From Alicyclobacillus sp. ALC3 (GTDB lineage Bacteria > Bacillota > Bacilli > Alicyclobacillales > Alicyclobacillaceae), in NCBI RefSeq assembly GCF_028751195.1, contig NZ_CP066784.1:1550001-1614000 (forward strand): a stretch of DNA of 64,000 bases. Reading direction: 5' to 3'. The notes beneath the pieces were generated by a model. That model was not told the DNA's origin and did no database searches. It saw nothing but the letters and a program-made list of their open reading frames with translations. The translations under genes were made by a program, and so were the position numbers. Shown piece after piece: positions 18,627-26,782 of this stretch (within the stretch, counting starts at the first letter, position 1; each line of letters opens with the position of its first letter).

Positions 18627-18989
18627 ATGAATACTACTGATAAGAACGAGGCACCTAGAAGATTCAAATCTGTTCCTTTGCAAGACATCAAACAGCGGAA
18701 AGGGCAGCTGTTAAAGGCGCTGCCGCCAATGGACCAGATTCTGCGCGGATCCCTTATCACTCGACACGTAAAGTGTGGCAAGCCAACCTGTCACTGCGCG
18801 ACTGGCGTTGGTCATACAAGCTTATACCTGTCGTCTTTTTATCATGGTAAAACGCAAATGGATTACGTTCCTGCAGCCTGGGAGCAACGGGTCCGAGCTG
18901 GGCTCGAAAATTATGAGGTCGCACAGGACATTCTCTCGGAACTGACTGAGCTCAATCTAGAACTGCTTCGACGCCGAGATAACGAATAG
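18627..18989 (+). CDS. DUF6788 family transposon protein
   Basis: A 120-residue protein with a good ribosome binding site (AAGGAGGT about ten bases before ATG 18,627). The central motif RHVKCGKPTCHCATGVGH, with three cysteines and a histidine, is a probable zinc-binding knot, and it continues into a basic YVPAAWEQRV segment. This matches DUF6788, commonly encoded between DUF5372 and a large serine recombinase. A DNA-binding helper function is inferred only from the motif and context. It lies 24 bases after the DUF5372 gene and about 150 before the recombinase. Confidence 0.75.
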   Translation: MNTTDKNEAPRRFKSVPLQDIKQRKGQLLKALPPMDQILRGSLITRHVKCGKPTCHCATGVGHTSLYLSSFYHGKTQMDYVPAAWEQRVRAGLENYEVAQDILSELTELNLELLRRRDNE

Positions 18990-19141
18990 TTCGTCGGCCT
19001 CGTCGGAGGGGATGTTCGTGTCTAGTTCGGCATTAGCCGCATTGGTCGGAGATGACGCGCAAAGCTTGGACGAGCTCATCACGGTCGTAGCTGGGATGGT
19101 GCGTTCGTGCCTTGCGGCAATGCATGGGGAGGAACAAATTC

Positions 19142-21184
19142 ATGACGACAGCACCGTCGAAGGTTCACCCAGAGCACCTGAACAGACCAGCAATTGTGTA
19201 CATCCGTCAATCGAGCCTAGCCCAGGTCCGGTTTCACCGGGAGAGCACGGAACGCCAATACGCTCTGCGGGAGAAGGCCATCGATCTGGGATGGGCTCCG
19301 GAACAGATTCAGGTCATCGACGAGGACCTCGGGATTTCAGGGTCTGGCCGTTCGCAGCGTTTGGGCTTCCAGAACCTCGTGGCTCAAGTATCACTTGGCG
19401 AAGTTGGTGCAATCTTGGGTCTGGAGATTTCGCGCTTGGCGCGTTCTTCAGCGGATCTGCTGCGCCTTCTCGAGCTATGTGGCCTGTTCAACACCATCGT
19501 AGTGGATGAAGACGGCATCTACGATTTGCGAGATTTCAATGACCGATTAATTCTTGGTTTCAAAGGAACCATGAGCGAGGCAGAATTGCATTTCTTACGC
19601 GCTCGGTTAATTGGCGGCAAAAAGAACAAAGCAAAAAAGGGCGAACTCCGTTTTCCACTACCCGTTGGCTATGTGTATGACGCCAACGGACAGACAGTGT
19701 TGGACCCTGACGAAGAGGTTCAAACAGCCATTCACAATGTTTTTCGTGCATTTCGTACGACAGGTAGCGCCTACGGTGTGGTTCAGTTCTTTGCCCAAAA
19801 CGGCCTTCGGTTTCCAAAACGGGCCTACGGTGGTGCGTGGGCCGGACAACTCGTTTGGGGAACACTCAACCACAGCCGAGTTCTAGGGGTACTGTACAAT
19901 CCCGCGTACACTGGCGCATACGTTTTTGGTCGATATCGCGACCAAAAACGTGTGAATCCTCAAGGGCTGTTTATTCATCATACGGTGCGGCTCCCTCGCG
20001 AGCAGTGGGAGGTGTTCATTCCGGACCATCACCCGGGATACGTCACATGGGAGGAATACGAAAGGAATCTCAAGCAACTACACTCGAATCGTACCAACCT
20101 CGAGAAAAGTGGCCCCGCACGAGAAGGTACAGCCTTGCTTCAAGGGCTCGTAATATGCGGGAAGTGTGGTCGGCGCATGAGTGTACGCTACACTGGTAAC
20201 GGTGGGATTTCTCCGCACTACGAATGCAAAGGACGGTGGGAACATGGGCACCGAGCCACATGCACGACAGTGCCGGCTCCGAGCATCGACCAGGCCATCT
20301 CAGAGCGCCTGCTGCAGGTAATACAACCAGCCGAATTAGAGCTTGCCCTACAGGTAATGGACAAACTGCTTCACGAAGAAGATGATGCAGATAAGGGCTG
20401 GAAATTATCACTAGAGCGGGCGCGGTACGAGGCAGATCGAGCCGAGAGACAATACCAGCAGGTCGAGCCAGAAAACCGTCTGGTAGTGCGCAGCCTTGAG
20501 GCACGATGGAATGAAAAGCTTACCGAATTGGCGCAGCTTCAAGAGCAGTACACCCAGTATGTGGAGCGCCGCAGTTGGCGGCCTACCGAACACGATAAGG
20601 TGGCAATTCTGAGCCTTGCGAAGGAGCTACCTCGAATCTGGTCCAAGCCATCCACTACATTCAAGGACCGAAAACGAATCCTTCGTTTAATGATTGAAGA
20701 CGTCACCATATTCGCTGAACCGAGGAACCCAGCTGTTCGGCTTGGCTTGCGATGGCGCAATCAACATTGCGAAGAGCTCTGGGCTTGTAAGCCGTTACCG
20801 CAACATATGGTGGTCAAACATTCACCTGAAACCGTTGAGGTCGTCCGCAGGCTCTCCGAAACGATGATCGACCAGCAGATCGCAAAACAGCTAAATGAAT
20901 CAGGCATGCGCACACCAGACGGCAGAATGTTCACGATTGACTCGATCAAGTGGATTCGCTACATACACAAGATACCTGGATACACTTCACGGCGTCATGG
21001 GCTATCCGTCAAAGAAGTTGCTGAGCGCCTTAGAATTGCTCCGGGGGTCGTCTACTACTGGCTCAATCGTGGAATTCTTAGTGCGACAAAAGCTGCTCCC
21101 GGGTATCCTTGGGAAATTCACTTGAATGAGCAGAAAGAACTTGAACTGCGGGAACGAATCCAGAAGTCAGGCCATTTGAATTAG
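19142..21184 (+). CDS. Large serine recombinase (transposase)
   Basis: I choose ATG 19,142 (GGGGAGG upstream), giving 680 residues. The N-terminal resolvase domain contains the nucleophile region YIRQSS and the arginine-containing ISRLARSSADL. A recombinase domain (about 180-300) is followed by a zinc ribbon (LVICGKCGRRMSVRY...C...C) and a long helical coiled-coil segment (about 400-460), the layout of large serine recombinases. A C-terminal extension includes an HTH-like EVVRRLSETMIDQQIAKQLN and an excisionase-like HTH (SVKEVAERLRIAPGVVYYWL). It should excise or integrate the surrounding 2.97-kb element. The gene appears intact. Confidence 0.92.
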   Translation: MTTAPSKVHPEHLNRPAIVYIRQSSLAQVRFHRESTERQYALREKAIDLGWAPEQIQVIDEDLGISGSGRSQRLGFQNLVAQVSLGEVGAILGLEISRLARSSADLLRLLELCGLFNTIVVDEDGIYDLRDFNDRLILGFKGTMSEAELHFLRARLIGGKKNKAKKGELRFPLPVGYVYDANGQTVLDPDEEVQTAIHNVFRAFRTTGSAYGVVQFFAQNGLRFPKRAYGGAWAGQLVWGTLNHSRVLGVLYNPAYTGAYVFGRYRDQKRVNPQGLFIHHTVRLPREQWEVFIPDHHPGYVTWEEYERNLKQLHSNRTNLEKSGPAREGTALLQGLVICGKCGRRMSVRYTGNGGISPHYECKGRWEHGHRATCTTVPAPSIDQAISERLLQVIQPAELELALQVMDKLLHEEDDADKGWKLSLERARYEADRAERQYQQVEPENRLVVRSLEARWNEKLTELAQLQEQYTQYVERRSWRPTEHDKVAILSLAKELPRIWSKPSTTFKDRKRILRLMIEDVTIFAEPRNPAVRLGLRWRNQHCEELWACKPLPQHMVVKHSPETVEVVRRLSETMIDQQIAKQLNESGMRTPDGRMFTIDSIKWIRYIHKIPGYTSRRHGLSVKEVAERLRIAPGVVYYWLNRGILSATKAAPGYPWEIHLNEQKELELRERIQKSGHLN

Positions 21185-21262
21185 CTAGTTTAGCACCAAC
21201 AGTGTTGCTAGCTCTCCAATTCCAAAACCTTATTGGGAGGCGTGCAGTATGAATTCACCGTC

Positions 21263-21573
21263 GGGATACCAAGTGGTCTAAGTTTTCCATTTGCTTTTGG
21301 AATATAGACACGTCGGGCGGGGAGCGGGCAGTATGTGCCTGTTAAGAGCTCATACCGTATGGCTTCCAACTCGGGAACTAATCGCGCCTCCATCTTGCGC
21401 TTATCAACACCATCTACACCGGGTGTTCGGGAGCCCTTAGAGGCCAATGTGATTCTCGCCGCTTCACTAATCCATGTTCTGTCAGTTATGAGTCTCAAAA
21501 GCCGATCAAACTTACGTTCCTTGTCTTCTGATGACCACGTCGCCAGTTTGCTTTGCATTTCACTGATTATCAA
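21263..21573 (-). pseudogene. Group II intron reverse transcriptase, N-terminal part (split)
   Basis: Encodes the RT-0/RT-1 region of a maturase: GSRTPGVDGVDKRKMEARL and RRVYIPKANGKLRPLGIP, after which the reading enters the transposon end and soon stops (21,208). It continues at 18,292 as CLRDRIVQRAML. The start is TTG 21,573, with GAGGTG seven bases upstream, or ATG 21,558. See the C-terminal part for the restored length. Confidence 0.88.
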
Positions 21574-22237
21574 AGGTCTTCACCTCACTATGGTCAGTTA
21601 ATGAGCCAAGCAAACCGTTTAAACTGCCCCCCTTCGCCATGTGGTTGGCTTTCCCAACCTCGGACTACTACGAGGGCTCCGTCAACTTGCACAGCATTGG
21701 GGATACACTCCCTTAGCATCTGTGCCAGCCTTCCCCAGTTCACACGTTGGACTCTACACATGGGTGAGGTTGCCTATCGCAGTCTTTGACCTTGCGTTCT
21801 GCAAGTCGTAGCGGACATTACGTTCTAGCTGTGCACTCAACGTAATTCCCTGCAGGTCAGCCTACGTGTCTAACCAGCATTCGTGATTCCCGCCAATTCG
21901 GTTAGCGTGTCTCAGTCCGCAACCTGCCTATTAAGCGGTGTAGGCAGGGGTGACATTTCAACCCCTAGATGCGGTTTAATAGGTTCGTGTTCCTCAACCG
22001 TCCCATGCTCAGCCTAGAGACTCATCTTGGCGTAACCGCTTCGCCGCAAGCCCCGTTTCCCGCAAACTACGTCACCTTGCCAGTGTCGGCAAGTCACCGT
22101 TGCTTCGGCTCACTTCCTCTCACAGCAGAAGAAGGGCATGTCCATGGAAAAAAAAGAACCATGTCGACGTGCATTCCAAACGTGCTCAATTAACCGCATG
22201 GCATCCGTAAATGGATGATTTGGTTATCTGGGCGTAC

Positions 22238-22724
22238 CAAACTTGATGTCCGATTGCCACAACTCATTTCGATGCCGACGCTGAAAACGACGAGCGGCTG
22301 TGCCAGTGGCAGCGTACATGCGCATCTGACGGGAGCTGTAGCCGCGTTCTGTGAGCTTCTCCTGCAGGGTACTGCGCCTGAGCTGGCCAGGCTGTGCGTG
22401 TCCTTCCCTCTCAAGAATCTGGATGATCTGCGAGATGCTCCGGGTGGGAACCTCTCGCCGTAGCAGGATCGCCTGATTCAGCAATGACTCCGGAATTGCC
22501 TCTTGCCTCTGATGAGTCTTGGGTCTTGGCTTTAGTCCCTGGAATCCTTCCTGACGATACTTGGCTAGGTACCGGCGAAGGGTTCGCTCTGAGATGCCTG
22601 TCTGCGAGCAGATCTCGGCCTTAATCTGCCGGGCGCGACCTGCATCTAGGCCCTCCGCCAGTAACTGGGACAGCAACTGCACCCGATTCGCGGCGATTTC
22701 CTCTGCTTTCCTCGAGTCTTTCAT
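22238..22724 (-). CDS. DDE transposase, 5' exon (N-terminal third)
   Basis: Start ATG 22,724 (MKDSRKAEEIAANRV) has GGAGGTG upstream with a six-base spacer. It encodes a helix-turn-helix domain (EICSQTGISERTLRRYLAKY) and a second HTH-like region (SISQIIQILEREG), then NELWQSDIKF, where the first catalytic aspartate lies. The frame is broken by the group II intron after TTTG at 22,238. Unspliced, it ends a few codons later. Together with 16,100-16,974 it makes a 453-residue transposase. Confidence 0.85.
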
Positions 22725-22780
22725 GCCAACCACCTCCATTTTGCTAGGGTCAGCATGAACGTACTCCGGACAGAAGAGGC

Positions 22781-23290
22781 TCATAACGCCGAACGGGTAT
22801 GTACCCACAAATGCAAATTTGCAATGGGCCGGACAACACGTTCCAGCCAACCACGATCACTTCCGACAATGCGTCCGATTCGATGGAGTGCGGTTTGTGG
22901 AGGAGCGGACGCACTCTCCACAGTCCACTGAAAACGATGCGCGATGGACTCCAGACAACCGGCGGCATATGGAGCAAAGGTCTCAAACCACTGCCGCCAG
23001 CGACGAATGGTTGATTCCTCAACACCTGCAGGTGCGGCTTTGTCCATGACAGCATCCTCAATGACCTGTGCCTCATGACGACGGTAGGGGACCAGGAAGT
23101 TGGGTAGCTCGTGGTGGATTTTATGACAGCCCAGACAGCGAAGACGGCGAATGATGATTTTTGCCCTGCTACCGGAGCCTTGAATCCACGTCCGCTTTCT
23201 ACTTCCTATGACATGGAGCCTACTTTGGCAGCAAGGGCAGGGGACAATCTCCGCACTCCGAACGAAAAATACCGATAGTAAGGCTTTCAA
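22781..23290 (-). CDS. DUF6431 zinc-finger protein of the insertion sequence
   Basis: A 169-residue protein opening with a four-cysteine zinc motif: CPCCQSRLHVIGSRKRTW, then RRLRCLGCHKIHHELPN, followed by LVPYRRH. This is the pattern of DUF6431, a small protein encoded at the head of TniAB-like elements in Firmicutes. The start is TTG at 23,290, with no better site in view. The second half contains a helical WRQWFETFAPYAAG segment. Probable roles are DNA binding at the element ends or regulation; neither is demonstrated. It is 57 bases upstream of the transposase start. Confidence 0.75.
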   Translation of the reverse strand: MKALLSVFFVRSAEIVPCPCCQSRLHVIGSRKRTWIQGSGSRAKIIIRRLRCLGCHKIHHELPNFLVPYRRHEAQVIEDAVMDKAAPAGVEESTIRRWRQWFETFAPYAAGCLESIAHRFQWTVESASAPPQTALHRIGRIVGSDRGWLERVVRPIANLHLWVHTRSAL

Positions 23291-23395
23291 CGAGCTCGTA
23301 ATCTGCTAGAATGACCATATCTGAGGTTTGGGACGTCCCTGGTGTGCTGTTGGCGCAGCGCACATGAGCAGGGGCGTCTTTCCTTTCCTAGGATA

Positions 23396-23421
23396 CGGTC
23401 ATTTTACCCAGCAACTTTTGG
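23396..23421. repeat. Right terminal inverted repeat of the insertion sequence
   Basis: The reverse complement (CCAAAAGTTGCTGGGTAAAA...) matches the left end at 14,972-14,998 at about 20 of 26 positions. A further CGTCAGCTTTCGGTCATTTGG just outside (23,433-23,453) looks like another binding-site copy, so the true end may lie some 35 bp further right. Confidence 0.55.
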
Positions 23422-23453
23422 ACAGGCAATTACGTCAGCTTTCGGTCATTTGG

Positions 23454-23965
23454 CGATGGCTAAAACACCAATGTACTGAAAGGATTTGTTGAAAAACCCC
23501 ACTTTTCCACACTGACAATACTACCCCCCCTACGTTGCATTTCATAATCATACTATCATTTTCCATCGTATAGCAGTATAAATATTACATCACAATATAC
23601 ATTTGAAGATTTGCCTTTGAGTCACTATGGGCAAATGCATTGGACTCTCTTCGTTAATAGAGACCTCTTGCCCCCACCCTGTTTCAACGAAAGCACAAAT
23701 CGTGTGTGGTGAGACCCATCGGTCCGAAGCACACTCAACACGTATGACGGATGACTGTGTCAATCACACGAGTACGGGGGGCTGTTCGACTTTAATGTTT
23801 GTAAACACACCCTTCGCGTATCGAACCCGGATGTGGAAGCGCCGGGAGGAGACATCGTGCACTTCCAGTTTTACTATAAGAATGCTACTTGTTGGGTCTC
23901 AGGCATGGTCTAATGGTGTCACAGGCTTAACAATACTTCTATTTACTCAAGGAGTTGCGACTCAT
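23454..23965. other. A+T-rich non-coding stretch before a three-gene cassette
   Basis: About 510 bases. The section 23,540-23,610 is clearly A+T-rich and could hold promoters. A frame opening at 23,627 continues into the next gene but looks non-native before 23,966. No RNA gene is recognised. Confidence 0.4.
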
Positions 23966-24295
23966 ATGGGCACTGATAGTACTTCCGATAATTCACTTCG
24001 TAACCAAGACGACTACAAGGGTCGCCTGTGTCGGGAATTGACCGAGAAGGTCCATCAGGCGGCACACGAAATTAAGGTGAGTTGCTTGGAAGAAGAGGCC
24101 AAGCAAGCTGAGATCAAGAAGGCTGTACGTGGCTACGTCCGCCGTCGCAAAGCTGAAACACAGAACTTCGTCGCATCGATTCAAGCCCCGGATCCAACGC
24201 GTGAGGCGCTGATCCGTCAACTGGAACAAGCAACTACAAGCGGAGACTTAGACAAAATCCAAGGAATATTGCAACAGTTGCGGAACCTCGTCTGA
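23966..24295 (+). CDS. Unknown charged helical protein, first of a three-gene cassette
   Basis: ATG 23,966 has AAGGAG ten bases upstream and gives 109 residues (MGTDSTSDNSLRNQDD...). It is strongly charged and almost entirely helical, with coiled-coil-like stretches around 30-75 (ELTEKVHQAAHEIKV, EEEAKQAEIKKAVRGYVRRR) and 88-108. There is no membrane segment and no family I recognise. It is followed after 88 bases by a hydrophobic-hairpin protein and then a third helical protein, all on the plus strand. Confidence 0.6.
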   Translation: MGTDSTSDNSLRNQDDYKGRLCRELTEKVHQAAHEIKVSCLEEEAKQAEIKKAVRGYVRRRKAETQNFVASIQAPDPTREALIRQLEQATTSGDLDKIQGILQQLRNLV

Positions 24296-24383
24296 GAGTG
24301 ATGCTGAGATGCGCTTATAGCCGCATACGCAGGTATCATCGTCAGCTGAGTTGTGGACAACATAGGAAGGGCTCGGTGATTTT

Positions 24384-25409
24384 GTGTCAGGGTTCTGGTC
24401 AGAGTTAGGTGACCTTTGGAAATCCGTTTCTGAGAGCGCGGCAGAGATAACGGAAGTCTTGACAGGCGGTTTTGGGGAAATTGTGATCCGCGGGAACTTG
24501 GATTATAAGACTTCCTATGAGAAACGAGCAGCTGCGAAGCAAATCATTTCTCTGGCGAAGATGCATTATGACGTGAGTTTGGCTGCATTTGAAACAGTGG
24601 CCATGGGAACGCAGATTCTCCTTGAAATCCACTACATGAGAATTGGCATGGCACTAAACGGTCCGGTGAAGGACTGGCTTCGAATCGTGCGAGAAACTCA
24701 GCATGTCCCATGGGCTGAGTTGATGGAGAAACATCCAGGCTTCTTGGATTATCTGACCTTTGTGAATGAGGTTGCAATCGAAAGTCTCGTACAATCCGCG
24801 CCAGTTCCCGATAACCCACCCTCGTACGATGAGAAACTGAACGCTCCTAATTTTTTTACACCGAACATCATCGGTACTGGAATTGCGGCAGGTTCGCTCA
24901 CGGTACCTGTCCTCGGGGGGCCGGCGATACTCGTGACTCTCCCGGTTTATGTGACGATAGTAGCGTTTGATCAACATCGGCGCGTGAAAGAAGCGGATGC
25001 CTTATTGGCCGGTGCAGAGAAATACCGGCTCGAAGTGGAAAACTCCGTGAAAACAATGGACTTACTGGCAGAAAACTTCCTTGCCACCAAGCATCGTTTA
25101 GACGAGGCGCAAAAGCTCATAGATCTGTTTCAGTCCTGTTTAGTCTCGCTTAATGAGAGAGTTCAGCAGGTGCCCATCCGGCAAAAACATTGGTTCAGAC
25201 GGCTGTTCTTTAAGAGGCTAAGAAAGGACGAATTGAATCTCATCAAAACTTCATACAACTTAGTAGTGGCAATCCATAACCTATGCATTTCGCCTGTGTT
25301 GACGAAAGAAGGATTTGTATCATCGTCGTTGAAATACCTGTTGGACAAGCTTGAAAAAGACGCAGACACACTCATTTCGGTCTTCCCGTCGAGGTCAATG
25401 CGTTCGTAG
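24384..25409 (+). CDS. Unknown 341-residue protein with a central hydrophobic hairpin
   Basis: Starts at GTG 24,384, with GGAAGG about 12 bases upstream. The N-terminal 145 residues are amphipathic helices (AAAKQIISLAKMHYDVSLAA). Residues about 155-195 form a long hydrophobic stretch broken by Gly/Pro (NIIGTGIAAGSLTVPVLG, then PAILVTLPVYVTIVAF) that could be a membrane hairpin. The C-terminus is again helical and coiled-coil-like (ENSVKTMDLLAENFLATKH). This layout recalls helical pore-forming or membrane-inserting proteins, but I find no specific family. It is the middle gene of a cassette beside ssrA. Confidence 0.6.
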   Translation: MSGFWSELGDLWKSVSESAAEITEVLTGGFGEIVIRGNLDYKTSYEKRAAAKQIISLAKMHYDVSLAAFETVAMGTQILLEIHYMRIGMALNGPVKDWLRIVRETQHVPWAELMEKHPGFLDYLTFVNEVAIESLVQSAPVPDNPPSYDEKLNAPNFFTPNIIGTGIAAGSLTVPVLGGPAILVTLPVYVTIVAFDQHRRVKEADALLAGAEKYRLEVENSVKTMDLLAENFLATKHRLDEAQKLIDLFQSCLVSLNERVQQVPIRQKHWFRRLFFKRLRKDELNLIKTSYNLVVAIHNLCISPVLTKEGFVSSSLKYLLDKLEKDADTLISVFPSRSMRS

Positions 25410-25436
25410 TGCCATGCCAAACGCTAAAGGGAGAGA

Positions 25437-25856
25437 ATGCCTGTGCCAAGTCTGCGTCCATTGAATCCAAGAGAACCTGTTGCGAAATCGAGTTCTGCTG
25501 CCGATGCGATTTCTGCACTAATTGCGCCGGAAGCGATGGTTGTCACATCCGCGGCCGAAGTATTGAACAATATCATTACATCCGCCAAAGAGTACGCGAT
25601 TGCTGCGGGCAAAGAACGTACAGAGCGGGAACGCATTGCGGCCGATCTTGAAAAACACTTTGCCGATGTCGAGGCGGATCTGATCAAATTCAGAGCAGTA
25701 CTTGATAAAAGCCATGATGAGAAGATGACATTGTACACACAACTCACTTTCTCTGTGCAACTCGCTGCTGCAAATGGGGACCACAAAACCATTGAGGTTC
25801 TCACAAACTTTATGTACCAACTATATGAGACTGACCCAACACACGGGTATCGTTAG
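25437..25856 (+). CDS. Unknown 139-residue helical protein, third of the cassette
   Basis: ATG 25,437 follows AAGGGAGAG by a short spacer and lies 27 bases after the preceding stop, so co-transcription is likely. A proline-rich start (MPVPSLRPLNPREPV) is followed by alanine-rich helices (VTSAAEVLNNIITSAKEYAI) and a coiled-coil-like charged region (TERERIAADLEKHFADVEAD). There is no signal peptide. The ordering charged-helical, hydrophobic-hairpin, charged-helical suggests a membrane-acting protein and its partners; that is inference. Confidence 0.6.
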   Translation: MPVPSLRPLNPREPVAKSSSAADAISALIAPEAMVVTSAAEVLNNIITSAKEYAIAAGKERTERERIAADLEKHFADVEADLIKFRAVLDKSHDEKMTLYTQLTFSVQLAAANGDHKTIEVLTNFMYQLYETDPTHGYR

Positions 25857-25978
25857 AAAAGAGAGTCTATAAAACCGAACAAACATGTTGTCCTTGCTCC
25901 CCTGTTGTACTGAATTTGGATCATACCCCAAAAGGCGAACAGACACCTAGATTTTCTCCAAGTGTTCGTGGTTTTGCA

Positions 25979-25997
25979 TGGTGGAGGCGACGGGAGT
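25979..25997. repeat. Duplicated tmRNA 3' end, probable attachment-site copy
   Basis: Nineteen bases (TGGTGGAGGCGACGGGAGT) identical to the 3' end of ssrA at 26,163-26,181, in the same orientation and 184 bases apart. The ssrA 3' end is a classic integration site, and tyrosine integrases leave such a duplication at the far end of an inserted element. This copy therefore probably marks a former or present island junction. Confidence 0.7.
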
Positions 25998-26128
25998 ATC
26001 TATTTCTCGATTTGACAGTTGCCTTCGGCAACCTCTCTAAGGAAGAAACAGATGCCGTTCTCCTCGCTGCGCTCGTGCGCGCGGAGCTGAACCCGGCGGT
26101 TTCTCGTCCTCATCCCTTCAACCACATG

Positions 26129-26158
26129 AAAAAGGCACCCTCATGCGGGTGCCTTTTT
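26129..26158 (-). terminator. Rho-independent terminator of ssrA
   Basis: AAAAAGGCACCC and GGGTGCCTTTTT form a stem around a six-base loop, with T-runs on both strands, just downstream of the tmRNA 3' end. It lies between the two attachment-site copies and could act in both directions. Confidence 0.85.
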
Positions 26159-26162
26159 CATG

Positions 26163-26541
26163 TGGTGGAGGCGACGGGAGTCGAACCCGCGTCCGAAGAC
26201 CTCGCCACGCGAACTTCTACGGGTGTAGATTGTCTACTGAGATGTCCCTATGCCGCGCGGACAATCACGCTCAACAATAGGTGAGTTCGTTTCATTTCAC
26301 CGGCGGCCCACGAACGCGTGCCGACGACTATCCCGCTAAGTTGACGTTACCGAGTGTGCACGGGCGACACACGGGGTAACGGCCTAACTGCAATTAAGCA
26401 GCGAGGGCGACGGTGGTGCTTTTTGAGGTAAAGCGGTTTGCTTTGCCAGTTAACTTATGGTCCGCGTTTTTTACGTGGCCTCGCAGCCCCACGACCCGCC
26501 ATTCACGCTCGAACTGTCCCCGTCGAATCCAAAGCGCCCCC
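26163..26541 (-). ncRNA. ssrA: tmRNA
   Basis: The 5' end reads GGGGGCGCTTTGGATTCGAC and the 3' end forms the T-arm GGTTCGACTCCC and closes with an encoded CCA at 26,163-26,165, giving about 379 nt. The tag reading frame is GKANRFTSKSTTVALAA followed by TAA. It ends in the ALAA degron recognised by ClpXP and starts after the usual resume region (AAGTTAACTGGC). The RNA rescues stalled ribosomes with SmpB, encoded just upstream on the same strand. The 3' end also serves as an integration site here. Confidence 0.95.
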
Positions 26542-26782
26542 ATGTCGGGTACGCCTGGAAGGACGATGTGTTCGTCCATTCTGGCACGGTTCCTTGGGTT
26601 GGCGCCACAAGTGAACCGTTCTCTTGCTTACATAAGCATACTACAACGGACGGCGTAATCAATCAATGGTCGCTTGGTGGTGCGGCTTCCATGGTGCGCT
26701 TCTCCAGCAAAAATGAATGCCTGCACTGGTGTCACAATGCGCTCGGCCAACCGGCTGGCCGCCCCGCGGCACACCGACTGGC

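Larger units (their letters stand above)
18293..21265 (+). mobile_element. Large-serine-recombinase transposon inserted in the intron RT gene
   Basis: About 2,970 bp flanked by GGG on each side (18,293-18,295 and 21,263-21,265), one copy of which belongs to the RT gene. The ends are imperfect inverted repeats: GACGGTCAGCGCAAAATGCA (from 18,295) against the reverse complement of the right end, GACGGTGAATTCATACTGCA, about two thirds identical. The cargo is DUF5372, DUF6788 and a serine recombinase, all on the plus strand, opposite to the host gene. A 2-3 bp duplicated core fits the TnpX/ISBst12-like class, which moves by serine recombination, not by DDE chemistry. Confidence 0.8.
16975..22237 (-). 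mobile_element. Group II intron (IIA-like) inside the transposase gene, itself interrupted
   Basis: The 5' end reads GTACGCCCAGAT, close to the GTGCGCCCAGAT start of Ll.LtrB-type introns (A instead of G at position 3). Domain V is clear at 17,026-17,059: 34 nt, beginning GAGCCG and ending CCGGTTC with the GCGTTGAGAGG core. Domain VI follows, and its stem (AGAGGCAAGG pairing with CCTTGTCTCT, then GAAG with CTTC) leaves a bulged A seven bases from the 3' end TTCAC, the expected branch point. Cutting at 22,237/22,238 and 16,974/16,975 restores the transposase frame. The size is 5,263 bp, or about 2,293 bp without the serine-recombinase transposon. Domains I-III occupy about 21,575-22,237, where I see no gene. 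Confidence 0.88.
14969..23424 (-). mobile_element. TniAB-type insertion sequence with two nested inserts
   Basis: Minus-strand gene order is DUF6431 protein, DDE transposase, AAA ATPase, DUF5348 protein, with overlapping start/stop pairs. The ends carry imperfect inverted repeats (14,972-14,998 against 23,396-23,421). Taking TG...CA as termini gives about 14,969-23,424, but I cannot find a target duplication, so the exact ends are uncertain. The element now measures about 8.45 kb; without the group II intron (16,975-22,237) it would be about 3.2 kb, a normal size. It cut the NTPase gene at its left side. Similar transposase/ATPase pairs belong to the Tn7/TniAB mechanistic group. Confidence 0.75.

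Noticed and set aside
19012-19509. Possible extra gene before the serine recombinase
   Set aside because: The first 45 codons look plausible and have a GGAGGGG site, but the rest overlaps the recombinase in another frame; a short truncated peptide cannot be excluded.
26582-26600. Sigma-54 promoter upstream of ssrA
   Set aside because: TGGCAC followed by TTGG is on the opposite strand to ssrA and the spacing is six bases where five is required.
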